The notes under the pieces are model-generated. The model ran no database searches. It was given only the letters and a program-made list of their open reading frames with translations, and was not told the DNA's origin. 64,000 nucleotides of DNA from Comamonas koreensis (GTDB taxonomy: Bacteria > Pseudomonadota > Gammaproteobacteria > Burkholderiales > Burkholderiaceae_C). Positions 51,437-60,260 of the stretch are shown piece after piece; the first letter of the stretch is position 1, and every line of letters starts with the position of its first letter. A program made the position numbers and the translations under genes. The stretch spans positions 3,720,001-3,784,000 of the forward strand of contig NZ_CP043575.1 of NCBI RefSeq assembly GCF_014076495.1, given 5' to 3'.

Positions 51437-53932
51437 TTAGAAATCATGGCGCAGGTTAGCACTGAACTTGCGCGGCTCGCCAAACGGCGCATACTCGCGG
51501 CCATACAGGTGGCGGTAGCTGCGGTCGGTCAGGTTGCTGACGACCAGGTTCAGCTGGGTCTTGGGGGTAATACGGTATTTGGCGTTCAGGCCCACCAGCA
51601 CCAGCGCGCCCTGCTCGATGGTCCAGGCATTGGCACCCGAGCCGCCGTTTTTATAGGCCTTGCTGGTGGCAGCCACATTGCCACCCAGCGACCACTGCGT
51701 GCCCGGCAGCTGGTAGTTTGCGGCCAGGCGCATGCTGTGGCGCGGCTGCTCGGTGCGGAAGCGCTGGTCCTTTTGCGGGCCGGCCACATACTCGGCACTG
51801 GTATAGGTGTAGCCCGCAGCCAGGTTCAGCTCGCGGCTCACCTGGCCGTTTACGCCCAGGTCAAAGCCCTGGCTGACGACCTTGCCCGCTGCCGTGTAGC
51901 AGGCGCCGCCGCAGGCATTGCTGGGGTTGTTGGGCACGGAGGAATCGAGCACCGCCAGGTTGGACTGCGCCAGGCGGAACACGGCGGCCGAGACATTGAG
52001 GCGCTTGTTCAGCAGCTCGCCCTTGATACCCACTTCGTAGTTGGCGCCCACCACTGGGTCGAGCACATTGCCATCCTGGCTGCGGTTGGTCTGGGGGTTG
52101 AAGATGTCCGAGTAGCTGGCATAGGCCGAGTACTGGGCGTTGATGTCATACACCAGCCCGGCATACGGCGTGACCACGCCCTTCTCCTTGGGCGCCACAA
52201 CACCGGTCAAGCTGTTCTTGCGCTCGTAGTTGCTGATGCGGGTGCCGGTGATCAGCTTGAGCGCGTCGGTCAGGCTCCAGCGCGCGACGCCATAGACACC
52301 CATATTGCTGGTCTTGGTCTTGCTGGTCGATGCGCGCAGGCCATCGGGGATGGGGCCCAGGCCTTCGGGATCAAAGGTGTAGACATTGATCGGCGTGGTG
52401 GACGAGTAGCCGGTGCCGGCATTCTCATCACGGTAGCTGGTGCCGTTGACGCCCAAGGTCAGCTCATGGCGGCGGCCCAGAAAATCAAACGGCCCCGTCG
52501 CATAGACATCGACCACATTGGCGTGCATCACCGAGGTGTAGTTGCGCTGGCGGCTGCCGATGAAGAGGCCATCGCCGGTCACAGGGTTCAGGTTGCCCGA
52601 GAGACTGCTGAAGTTCTCGATATCGTTGTTGGTCTTTTGCCAGGCGTAGTTGGCCTTCAGGCTCCAGGCGCCGGCCAGCTGCTGGGCCAGGCCCACGGTG
52701 TAGATGTTGTAGTCGCGCACCGAGCGGTGGTCGGCATCGCCCCAGAAGGACGAGCGGGGCAGCCCGGCATCGCTGCCATCGGCCGCCAGCGGCACGCCAA
52801 AATGGCCCCGGCTCGTGTCCTTTTGCAGCTGCACGCTGGCGCTCAAGGTGGTCGTGGGGCCCAGGTCGGCCTCGACAATGCCGTAGCCCGCATAGCGGTC
52901 GCGGTAGACATAGTCGGTAAACGACTCGCTGTTATCGGCCACGGCCACCAGGCGGCCCCGGATCACGCCCGAGTCGATCAGCGGGCCCGACACATCGCCC
53001 ACCAGGCGCCGCTCTTTCCAGGAGCCCAGCTGCACCTCGCCCTGGGCCTGGAAAGTGTCGGTCGGGCGCTTGAGCACCATGTTGACCGTGCCGCCCGGGC
53101 TGCCAGCACCGGCCATCAGGCCGGCCGCGCCTTGCAGCACCTCGACCCGGTCGACAAAGGCGCTGTCGAACTTGGGCGAGCGGTTGCCGCTGTCGATGCC
53201 CGAAGGCGTGGCCATGCCATCGACCTGGGCCTGCATGCTAAAGCCCCGGCTGTAGTAGTTGGCGCCAATGCTGCCGCCATCGACCGCAAACACGCCACTC
53301 ACTGCGCGCAGCGCATCATCGACCGAGGTCATGCCGGCGTCGTCCATCTGCTGGCGGGTGATGACCGTCAAGGTCTGCGGTGTTTCGCGCTGGCTCAGGT
53401 TCAGCTTGGAGCTGGTGCTCGAATGCGCCGCCGCATAGCTGCCACTGCCCTCGGTGGTGCCACTGCGCTGGACCGCGGCCGTCACGGTGACCGTGTTCAA
53501 GGTCATGTCCGATGCCCCAGCCGCACTGCCCGCTGCCGCAGGGTTGGCCGCCGGCAGCTTGCGCAGCACATAGGTGGCGCCCCCTTGCTTGACCACCTCA
53601 AAGCCGCTGCCGCGCAGCAGCTGGGCAAAGCCCTCCGCCTCGCCATAGCTGCCTTGCAAGCCACCGCTGCGCAGCCCCGCCAAGGTGGACTGCTCAAACA
53701 CCAGCTGCACTCCTGCCGTTGCCGCGTACTGCGCCAGCACATCCGACAGCGGGCCCGCTGCAATCGCATAGCTTTTGGCGCCGGCGGCCGGCTCTGCCGC
53801 CAGGGCCCAAGGTGCTGCCAGCGCCAGGCCTGCGGCACTGCCGCCAACCAAGGTGGCACGGATGGCGCCATGCAGCAAAGCCAGGGCAAAGCGCTCGCGG
53901 TGCCGGCTGCGGCGATGGGAAGAGAGAGTCAT
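51437..53932 (-). CDS. TonB-dependent siderophore receptor with STN signalling domain
   Basis: The 831-aa outer-membrane receptor has a long signal peptide (to WALAAEP). A FecA/FpvA-type STN domain spans about residues 50-120 (YAIAAGPLSDVLAQYAATAG, GSYGEAEGFAQLLRGSGFEV). The plug has NLSQRETPQTLTVITRQQMD, RGFSMQAQVDG, FVDRVEVLQGAAGLMAGAG and GGTVNMVLKRP. A barrel with NRSYRHLYGREYAPFGEPRK ends in LRHDF. The STN domain normally signals to a FecR/FecI pair to induce the receptor gene, but none is in the window. AGGACGACGAACC precedes the ATG at 53932; the open frame continues 93 codons upstream without homology. Ligand unknown. Confidence 0.92.
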   Translation of the reverse strand: MTLSSHRRSRHRERFALALLHGAIRATLVGGSAAGLALAAPWALAAEPAAGAKSYAIAAGPLSDVLAQYAATAGVQLVFEQSTLAGLRSGGLQGSYGEAEGFAQLLRGSGFEVVKQGGATYVLRKLPAANPAAAGSAAGASDMTLNTVTVTAAVQRSGTTEGSGSYAAAHSSTSSKLNLSQRETPQTLTVITRQQMDDAGMTSVDDALRAVSGVFAVDGGSIGANYYSRGFSMQAQVDGMATPSGIDSGNRSPKFDSAFVDRVEVLQGAAGLMAGAGSPGGTVNMVLKRPTDTFQAQGEVQLGSWKERRLVGDVSGPLIDSGVIRGRLVAVADNSESFTDYVYRDRYAGYGIVEADLGPTTTLSASVQLQKDTSRGHFGVPLAADGSDAGLPRSSFWGDADHRSVRDYNIYTVGLAQQLAGAWSLKANYAWQKTNNDIENFSSLSGNLNPVTGDGLFIGSRQRNYTSVMHANVVDVYATGPFDFLGRRHELTLGVNGTSYRDENAGTGYSSTTPINVYTFDPEGLGPIPDGLRASTSKTKTSNMGVYGVARWSLTDALKLITGTRISNYERKNSLTGVVAPKEKGVVTPYAGLVYDINAQYSAYASYSDIFNPQTNRSQDGNVLDPVVGANYEVGIKGELLNKRLNVSAAVFRLAQSNLAVLDSSVPNNPSNACGGACYTAAGKVVSQGFDLGVNGQVSRELNLAAGYTYTSAEYVAGPQKDQRFRTEQPRHSMRLAANYQLPGTQWSLGGNVAATSKAYKNGGSGANAWTIEQGALVLVGLNAKYRITPKTQLNLVVSNLTDRSYRHLYGREYAPFGEPRKFSANLRHDF

Positions 53933-54349
53933 GGTTCGTCGTCCTGGTGATCTGGAAAGAAAAGAGCGGCACTGCATAGCGCCATTGCCCTGTACACCGA
54001 ACGAGATCCAAAAAGTGATCACCTGAAGCGAAAAATAGTGGGGAAAATTTTCGCGGTGGCAAAATCCGGCTGCAGCGGGCTGCAAAACAAGCAGCGGTGG
54101 CCGCAAGACAAGCAGCGGTGGCTGCAGAACCTGCGGCTGTGGTGGCCAGCCATGCACACCCCAGCAACGCCCCTGTCGCTCTGGTGATGCCCCCAATACG
54201 CCCGTCAGCAAAGCGTAAGATCACGCAGATACATTTTGTAATACAAAGCAGCAAACGGTCTGTGCGTGGCGCTTCCAGCAGCACTGCGCCGCCATCAGCC
54301 AGCCGCACAAAGACAGGCATCCATCAGCAAACCAGGACAGGGGGAGACC
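53933..54349. other. 417-bp divergent intergenic region
   Basis: This is the promoter region for the FecA-like receptor (minus) and the nuclease-like gene (plus). It contains a degenerate short tandem repeat (ACAAGCAGCGGTGGC at about 54087 and about 54110, then a third weaker copy). No convincing Fur box is seen. No gene is called. Confidence 0.35.
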
Positions 54350-55276
54350 ATGGCAAGACGCAAGAAAAGCAGTGGATTGGAAGACATGCTGGACCTCTTG
54401 GCGCTGCTCCCCTGGTGGATCTGTGTGGCACTGGCGGGAGCGAGCTATGTGTTCCTGCACCGGCTGGCGGTCGTGCCGCCAACGGCTGACCTGGCAGGCC
54501 GCCCCGCCGAAATGATGGCAGCCGTGGTCCAGAAGGGGCTCATCTTTGGGCTGGCGTCCATCGGCCAATACCTGCTGCCCTTGATGTGCTTGGTGGCCGC
54601 TGCCATGTCGGCCTGGCGCCGAAAGCAGCGCCAGGCCCTCGTCAAAGGCGTGGTGCAGGCGCAGGATGTGGCTGTGCTGGGCGACATCAGCTGGCGCGAG
54701 TTTGAACTTCTGGTGGGCGAGGCCTACCGGCTGCAGGGCTTTCGCATCATCGAGCTGGGCGGCAACGGGCCCGATGGCGGCGTGGACCTGGTGCTGCTCA
54801 AGGGCAGCGAAAAATTCCTCGTGCAGTGCAAGCAGTGGAAGGCCCAGCGTGTGGGCGTTGCCACTGTGCGTGAACTCTATGGCGTGATGGCCGCCAGGGG
54901 CGCGACGGGCGGCTTTGTGGTCACCTCCGGCCGCTTCAGCAACGACGCCCAGGCCTTTGCACGGGGTCGCAATATCACCTTGGTCGATGGCCCCCAGCTG
55001 TTGGCGATGGTGCAGCGGGCGCGGCAATCGCTGGTGAATGGCCCCAAGGCTACGCAAGCCAGCGGCACCTCGGCTGCATCAACCGCGCGCACCAACGTTG
55101 CGACGGCCTCGGCTGCCGCCCCCGTTGCAGCCAGCCCTGCCCCTGCCCAACCCAGCTGCCCGCGCTGCAGCGCCGCGATGGAGCTGCGCACCGCACGCCA
55201 GGGCGCCCATGCCGGCAAGTCCTTCTGGGGCTGCTCGACCTTCCCGGGTTGCCGTGGCACGCTTGCGGCGGCGTAA
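54350..55276 (+). CDS. membrane-anchored Mrr-like restriction endonuclease with zinc ribbon
   Basis: The 308-aa protein has two hydrophobic segments (about residues 17-40 and 62-88), then an Mrr_cat PD-(D/E)xK nuclease domain at about 115-225. ISWREFELLVGEAYRLQGF, GPDGGVDLVLLKG (Asp) and FLVQCKQWKA (Q-x-K) are intact, as is VVTSGRFSNDAQAFA. After an Ala/Thr-rich linker comes a topoisomerase-type zinc ribbon (CPRCSAAM...GCSTFPGCRG). Family members cut modified or foreign DNA. The membrane anchor suggests surveillance at the envelope, for instance of incoming DNA (inference). GGGGAGACC precedes the ATG at 54350. It lies 21 bp before the DUF4124-like gene. Confidence 0.88.
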   Translation: MARRKKSSGLEDMLDLLALLPWWICVALAGASYVFLHRLAVVPPTADLAGRPAEMMAAVVQKGLIFGLASIGQYLLPLMCLVAAAMSAWRRKQRQALVKGVVQAQDVAVLGDISWREFELLVGEAYRLQGFRIIELGGNGPDGGVDLVLLKGSEKFLVQCKQWKAQRVGVATVRELYGVMAARGATGGFVVTSGRFSNDAQAFARGRNITLVDGPQLLAMVQRARQSLVNGPKATQASGTSAASTARTNVATASAAAPVAASPAPAQPSCPRCSAAMELRTARQGAHAGKSFWGCSTFPGCRGTLAAA

Positions 55277-55297
55277 TGGCTGCATGAAGGTTTTTCC

Positions 55298-55786
55298 ATG
55301 CGCTTGTTGTCCACCTCTCGCAATGCAGGCGGTCGCAACCTGCAGCGCTCGCTGATACTGCTGGCCCTGGTCTGCTGCGCCGCGCCTGCCTTTGCGCAAA
55401 AGTCCGTGTACCGCTGCGAAACGGCTGGGCGCGTGAGCTACTCGGATGCGCCTTGTGTGGGCGCTACGGAAATCGACACCACGCCTACCCAGGGCATGGA
55501 CAAGATGACGGGCAAGAGCCGCAAAGGCAATGACGTGCAGCGTGCCGAACGCAACGCTGCCTTTGCAGAAGCCATCCAGCCCCTGTCAGGGATGAACGCC
55601 GATGAGTACCGGGTGTACCAGCACCGTTTCAAGCTCAGCCCCGCCGACAAGCTTGAATGCGCACGGCTGGACAACCGCCTGCCAGCGCTCAAGCAAGCGG
55701 TGCAAGCAGCAGCGGCGAGTGACCTGGCCCAGGCCGAGGTCGATCTGTACAAGGCGCGCAACCGCTTCAATGATCTGAACTGCTAA
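55298..55786 (+). CDS. DUF4124-like secreted protein
   Basis: The 162-aa product has a signal peptide (SLILLALVCCAAPAFAQ). A short N-terminal domain YRCETAGRVSYSDAPCVGA, with two Cys, resembles DUF4124. A helical C-terminal region of about 90 residues follows (LECARLDNRLPALKQAVQAA, VDLYKARNRFNDLNC). The function is unknown. It follows the nuclease-like gene closely and converges on the reductase gene at 55836. Confidence 0.75.
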   Translation: MRLLSTSRNAGGRNLQRSLILLALVCCAAPAFAQKSVYRCETAGRVSYSDAPCVGATEIDTTPTQGMDKMTGKSRKGNDVQRAERNAAFAEAIQPLSGMNADEYRVYQHRFKLSPADKLECARLDNRLPALKQAVQAAAASDLAQAEVDLYKARNRFNDLNC

Positions 55787-55835
55787 GCGCCCGCTGCGGC
55801 AGACACGGCCAACTGCTACTTTGCACGGCGGTCTC

Positions 55836-56762
55836 TCAAAGATTCAACGCCAACTCCGGCCCCTCTGCCCAGGAGACACAGGTACACATCGCATGGCCGC
55901 GCAAGGCAGGCGCAATGCTGTCGCGGTGGATGGGGGTGCCACTGACCACCTCGGTCAAACAAGCGCCGCAGACACCGCGCCGGCACTCATAGCCCGTCCA
56001 GGCACCTGAGGCCAGCAAGGCATCGAGCAGCGATTGGCCGGGCGCCACATCGATGCGCTGGCCCGACTGCACCAGCGTGACCCGCAATGGACCGTCGCTG
56101 GCATCGGCAGCCGCACCAAAGCTCTCGCTGTGGATGCGCTCGGGCGCCCAGCCCAGTTGCGCTGCAGCGGCGCGCACGGCGCCCACCAAACCGGCAGGAC
56201 CGCAGACATAGACCTGGCTGCCGGGCACTTGCGCGGCCAGCAAGCCGGGCAGGTCCAGGCTGCTGCGGCCGATATGGGTCTGGCCAGGCAGGCCGGGTGC
56301 CAGCGGATACTGCCGGGTGGCGTCGTGCACGATCTGGTGCAAGGCAAAGCGCTGCCCTGCTTGCTGCAGATGCTCGGCCATGCTGAGCAACGGCGTGATG
56401 CCGATGCCGCCGCCGATCAAAAGCGTGTACGGTGCATCGGGCTGCAGCGCGAATTCATGGGCCAGCTCCAGCACACGCACCGGGTCCCCTACGGCCAGCT
56501 GGTCGTGGATGAACTGCGATCCGCCCTGGCTCTGCGCGGTGCGCAGCACGGCGATGCTGTAGTGGTCCAGTGCCGGGCCGGTGTGCAGCAAGGAGTAGCG
56601 CCGCACGCGGCCGTCCATATCCAGGGCGATATGCGCGCCGGGTTCTGCACCGGGCAGCATCTGGCCTGCGGCGTGGCGCAGCACCAGACGCACGATGTCG
56701 GTGGCGATGGCTTGCTTGTCAGCAACCACCAGGTCCAGGCTTGTCAGGGGTTCCATGGGCAT
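55836..56762 (-). CDS. PDR/VanB-family ferredoxin-type oxidoreductase
   Basis: The roughly 308-aa phthalate-dioxygenase-reductase-like protein has an FMN/FAD-binding barrel (RRYSLLHTGP), a NAD-binding domain (LLIGGGIGITPLLSMAEHL, VYVCGPAGLVGAV) and a C-terminal plant-type 2Fe-2S ferredoxin domain. Its cluster Cys are in YECRRGVCGACLTEV and near the end (MCTCVSW). It passes electrons from NADH to an oxygenase or other acceptor. The start overlaps the end of the upstream gene (TGAGAATG), so translation is coupled. ATG 56762 or 56756 are alternatives. The partner is probably the neighbouring PNPOx-like protein. Confidence 0.9.
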   Translation of the reverse strand: MPMEPLTSLDLVVADKQAIATDIVRLVLRHAAGQMLPGAEPGAHIALDMDGRVRRYSLLHTGPALDHYSIAVLRTAQSQGGSQFIHDQLAVGDPVRVLELAHEFALQPDAPYTLLIGGGIGITPLLSMAEHLQQAGQRFALHQIVHDATRQYPLAPGLPGQTHIGRSSLDLPGLLAAQVPGSQVYVCGPAGLVGAVRAAAAQLGWAPERIHSESFGAAADASDGPLRVTLVQSGQRIDVAPGQSLLDALLASGAWTGYECRRGVCGACLTEVVSGTPIHRDSIAPALRGHAMCTCVSWAEGPELALNL

Positions 56763-56764
56763 TC

Positions 56765-57709
56765 TCAAGGGTTGTAGGGCGAGGCTTCCAGCAGGCGCCA
56801 GCGCTGGGGCAGGTTCAGCGGCGTGCTGCGCCAGCTGTCCACCTGGAACTCGATCCAGCGCCCGGTTCCTCCTGTCTGGTCGATGTCGGCATCGACCCCA
56901 AAATGGGCGCGCGCATGGCCGGTCAGCTGCAACTGGCGCGCGCCTTCAAAATCTGGAAAGACCAGGCCGCAGCGCGACTCCAGCTCCAGATTGCCCAAGG
57001 TGTTGAACATGCTGTTGCCGTTGAAATCGGGGATGCGCAGCACCCGGCCCTGTTGTTGCACAAAGCCGGGCCGGCCTCCCCGGTGCGATACATCGGCCTC
57101 GCCGCTGGGGCCCAGGCTGGCGATGAACAAGGTGTCGGCGCCCGCGATCCAGGCCGAGGTGGCCTCGTCCAGCAGCGTGCCCGAGGTGACAGCGGTACTG
57201 GTGCGGTGCTCGGCTGCCGCTTCTGCCTCCAGTGGCAGCAGCTCGCGCTTTTGGATATAGCGGGGGCAGACCGGAAAGGCCTGGCCCACCGCCACCGCCA
57301 GTGCCTGCGCCGATGCCTGCGCTGTTACCTGGCTGACATGGCCATTGATGCGCAGGCGCCTGCGGGTCTGCAGCTCGATCAGCAGCACGGCGATGGATTG
57401 CGCGGGCTGCAGATCGGCGATGGGGGCCATGCGGGCCAGCACGCTCTGCGGGTCGCTGCTGGCCACCTGCAGGCTGCGCAGGTCATCGCTGGCCTGCACA
57501 AAGCCGGGCTCGCCACTCAGCATGCAAGCCCACATGGCGCCTTCCGCATCGGCTGCGCCCAGCACGCACCAGCGCTGCTGGCCGACAAAGTTGCGCGCTG
57601 CCGCCGGAATGCCGGGGCTGATATTGCGGCTGTTGATGAGCGCAGTGCCGCGCTCGCCCGTGCGCTGCTGCACCAGGCGTTCGCCAGTGTGAAAGATGTG
57701 GTCATCCAT
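56765..57709 (-). CDS. pyridoxamine 5-phosphate oxidase-family FMN-binding protein
   Basis: The 314-aa protein shows split-barrel flavin/heme-binding features. GTALINSRNISPGIPAAARN is near the N-terminus. DTLFIASLGPSGEADVSHRG (about residues 185-210), GNSMFNTLGNLELESRCGLV and FEGARQLQLTGHARAHF are typical of PNPOx-like proteins. In other genomes this domain is found fused to a ferredoxin reductase; here the two are separate adjacent genes with coupled start/stop. It is probably a flavoenzyme reduced by the PDR/VanB protein. AAGGAGCCGTT precedes the ATG at 57709. The substrate is unknown. Confidence 0.82.
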   Translation of the reverse strand: MDDHIFHTGERLVQQRTGERGTALINSRNISPGIPAAARNFVGQQRWCVLGAADAEGAMWACMLSGEPGFVQASDDLRSLQVASSDPQSVLARMAPIADLQPAQSIAVLLIELQTRRRLRINGHVSQVTAQASAQALAVAVGQAFPVCPRYIQKRELLPLEAEAAAEHRTSTAVTSGTLLDEATSAWIAGADTLFIASLGPSGEADVSHRGGRPGFVQQQGRVLRIPDFNGNSMFNTLGNLELESRCGLVFPDFEGARQLQLTGHARAHFGVDADIDQTGGTGRWIEFQVDSWRSTPLNLPQRWRLLEASPYNP

Positions 57710-57758
57710 AACGGCTCCTTGGTGGCGGCAGGGTCGCAAAAGCTGTCAGCCAGGCGGC

Positions 57759-58130
57759 TTAAAAGGTCACCAAGGTGTGGCCCGCGTCCAGGTGGCGCGA
57801 CAGATCCAGCACGCCGGTGGTGCCAGGGATGGTCTTGTCGCGCACCAGCGCAATGCCGGTGGGTGCCAGGCCTGCGCCCGCACCAAACACGTCGGCGCAA
57901 CCGCCGCAGGCAACGATGTGGTCCAGCACCGCTTCATACAGTGCATGGCCGGGGTGTTCTGGCTTGACCAGTTCGGCAGGCCAGCGCACGCCCGTGCCTT
58001 GGAACACCAGGTCAAAGTCCCGGTTCTTTTCCTTGAGCTCATAGGCCAGGAACAGCGCGTTCACGACACGGCCCAGCGCTTCTTGCGTGCCGGATTGGGG
58101 ATCGGAAAAAACAACGATGACGGTTTTCAT
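57759..58130 (-). CDS. DsrE-family protein
   Basis: The 123-aa protein has a DsrE/DsrF-like fold: MKTVIVVFSDPQSG, a Rossmann-like helix, DFDLVFQGTGVRWPAEL and VACGGCADVFGAG with a Cys pair at about residues 75-78. Members carry persulfide sulfur or act as small redox proteins. AAGGAC precedes the ATG. It is the first gene of the three-gene minus-strand operon and is divergent from the LysR gene at 58268, 137 bp away. The link to a flavin protein and a reductase suggests a redox or sulfur-related role (inference). Confidence 0.83.
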   Translation of the reverse strand: MKTVIVVFSDPQSGTQEALGRVVNALFLAYELKEKNRDFDLVFQGTGVRWPAELVKPEHPGHALYEAVLDHIVACGGCADVFGAGAGLAPTGIALVRDKTIPGTTGVLDLSRHLDAGHTLVTF

Positions 58131-58267
58131 AAATAGTCCTTTCGAGGACGGCGTAGTGACAAAACTGGAGTTGCCGTCTCGGAAGCAAATTTATCTATTT
58201 ACTCAAACTTGATAAATGCCAGAGAATTGATTTGATTCTTCCACTTTTTGCAGCAATTACCCCCACC

Positions 58268-59188
58268 ATGGACCGCCTCCACGCCATTGATGTCTTTTTG
58301 GCAATTGCCGAGCAGGGCAGCCTGACCCGCGCTGCCGAGGCGCTGGAGCTGTCCCTGCCCAGCGTGGTGCGCACGCTGGCTGCGCTGGAGAAGCACCTGG
58401 GCGTGCGCCTGTTCAACCGCAACACGCGGCGCCTGGCCATCACCGACGAAGGCCGCGCCTACCGGGTGCATGCGCTGGCCATCCGCGCCGCAGTCGCCGA
58501 GTCGGAGCAGGCCATGAGCCGGGCGCAGGCCGAGCCCTCGGGCAGCATCAGCCTGACGGCCTCCGTCAAATTTGGCGAGCTGCATGTGGCCCCGCTGGTG
58601 GCCAGCTACCTGCAGCGCTACCCGCAGGTGGAGGTGCAGCTCTTGCTGCTCGACCGCGTGGTCAACCTGGTGGAAGAAGGTCTGGACCTGGCCGTGCGCA
58701 TTGCGCCGCTGCCCGATTCCAGCCTGGTGGCGCGCCATGTTGTGGACATCCACCAGGTGATTGCCGCCAGCCCTGCGTTGGTTGCCGCCTGCGGCATGCC
58801 CCAGCAGCCGCAAGACCTGGCTGCGCTGCCCTGCATCGAGTTTGGCGGTGTGGGCGACGCCAACCTCTGGGAGTTTGTCAGCCAGGGCCGGCCCGAGCGC
58901 GTCAAGGTAAAGGGCCGCATGCGCTGCAATACCGTTGGCGGCAATATCGCCGGCTGCATTGCCGGCCAGGGCTTTGGCCGCTTTCTGCACTACCAGGTGA
59001 TGGATGCGATTGCGCGCGGCGAGCTGGTCCGCATCTTGCCAGGCCACGCCCCCGCGCCTCGCCCGCTGTCCCTGGTCTACCCGAGCAAGCACCATGGCAC
59101 GGTGCGGGTGTCGACCCTGGTTGAGCATTTGGCTGAGCAGCTGCGCGCGCGGCTGGGGGAGTTTGCGCCTTCTGCAGAAAAGCGCTGA
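58268..59188 (+). CDS. LysR-family transcriptional regulator
   Basis: The 306-aa protein has an N-terminal winged helix (MDRLHAIDVFLAIAEQGSLT, SLPSVVRTLAALEKHLGVRL, NRNTRRLAITDEG). A periplasmic-binding-protein-like co-inducer domain follows (GSISLTASVKFGELHVAPLV, GLDLAVRIAPLPDSSLVARH). It is most like the LysR subgroup that often regulates oxidoreductases. Divergent from the DsrE/PNPOx/reductase operon and so probably its regulator. ATG at 58268 is preferred over an upstream TTG. It ends 23 bp from the convergent LysR gene. Confidence 0.92.
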   Translation: MDRLHAIDVFLAIAEQGSLTRAAEALELSLPSVVRTLAALEKHLGVRLFNRNTRRLAITDEGRAYRVHALAIRAAVAESEQAMSRAQAEPSGSISLTASVKFGELHVAPLVASYLQRYPQVEVQLLLLDRVVNLVEEGLDLAVRIAPLPDSSLVARHVVDIHQVIAASPALVAACGMPQQPQDLAALPCIEFGGVGDANLWEFVSQGRPERVKVKGRMRCNTVGGNIAGCIAGQGFGRFLHYQVMDAIARGELVRILPGHAPAPRPLSLVYPSKHHGTVRVSTLVEHLAEQLRARLGEFAPSAEKR

Positions 59189-59211
59189 AAGGCTGGGCTG
59201 CAGCAGCGCCG

Positions 59212-60126
59212 CTAGTTGGCCGTCGCGCTATCGGCCAGCTCGCCTTTGAAGCGCCCCGCCAGGTGCTCGATAAACGCCCGCACCACCGGTGGCAAGCCCC
59301 GCCTGGTGGTGAACACGATATGCACAATGCCTGTCTCCGTGCGCCATTGCGGAAACACATGGACGAGGCTGCCGCGCTCGAGCTCCTTGCTGCAAAAGTG
59401 CTCGGGCAACAGCGCAATGCCCAGGCCAGCCAAGGCCGCTGAGCGCAACGCGCCAAAATCGGCGCAGGTCATGCGGGGCGTGTGGCTGATGACGCTGGGC
59501 TGGCCATCGCCATCCCAGAACTCCCAGCTGATGGTGCCGGTCTGCTCGGTGCTGGCCAAGGTGGGTAGCTCGCCCAGCAGCTGCAGATCGCCTTTTTGGC
59601 ACTGCTTGGCCAGGCTGGGCGCAGCCACCAGAATGCGGTTTGAATAGCCCAGCGTGCGCATCACCAGGGCGGCGTCGGTCGTCAAGCTGGTGCGCACGCG
59701 GATGGCCACATCGATGCGCTCGTCGATCAGGTTGACGGGCCGATCGGCGGCCACCATCTGCAGCTGTGCCTTGGGGTAGGTCTGCAAAAAATCGGTCAGG
59801 GTGGGCGAGAGGATTTCCATCAGCCCCAAGGGGCAGCTGCAGCGCACGACACCATGGGGTTCGCCCAGCGCATCGGACACGACGGCATCGGCCTGCTGCA
59901 CATCGAGCACGATGGTGCGGCAGCGCTCGTAAAACGCCTGGCCCACCTCGGTCACCCGAAAGCGCCGGGTGGAGCGCTCGATCAGCCGCACACCCAAGCG
60001 CGACTCCAACGCCGCAATGCGCCGGCTCAAGGTGGACTTGGGCATGCCCAGCGCGCGGCCTGCTGCGGCAAAGCCGCTGTGCAGCACCACCTCGGCAAAC
60101 AGCGCGTAGTCGTTGATATCTCGCAT
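59212..60126 (-). CDS. LysR-family transcriptional regulator
   Basis: The 304-aa protein has an N-terminal helix-turn-helix (MRDINDYALFAEVVLHSGFA, GMPKSTLSRRIAALESRLGV, ERSTRRFRVTEVG) and an effector domain of the DmlR/PBP2 type (VRCSCPLGLMEILSPTLTDF, ERIDVAIRVRTSLTTDAALV). It is divergent from the SDR gene at 60261 with 134 bp between, the usual arrangement for a LysR regulator and its target dehydrogenase. Confidence 0.92.
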   Translation of the reverse strand: MRDINDYALFAEVVLHSGFAAAGRALGMPKSTLSRRIAALESRLGVRLIERSTRRFRVTEVGQAFYERCRTIVLDVQQADAVVSDALGEPHGVVRCSCPLGLMEILSPTLTDFLQTYPKAQLQMVAADRPVNLIDERIDVAIRVRTSLTTDAALVMRTLGYSNRILVAAPSLAKQCQKGDLQLLGELPTLASTEQTGTISWEFWDGDGQPSVISHTPRMTCADFGALRSAALAGLGIALLPEHFCSKELERGSLVHVFPQWRTETGIVHIVFTTRRGLPPVVRAFIEHLAGRFKGELADSATAN

Positions 60127-60260
60127 GGGCCTTATCCCCGCTTTGTCTCAATATTGGAACAATGATATCCACTTTACCCGTCTACCGAAAACTTTGTTCC
60201 ACCTGCATCATTACATCACTGCGACGAACGGTTCGGCGCACACCTCAAGGAGTAGGAAAA

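Noticed and set aside
53933..54211. 93-codon N-terminal extension of the FecA-like receptor
   Set aside because: It lies upstream of a well-placed ribosome site and signal peptide and encodes low-complexity sequence.
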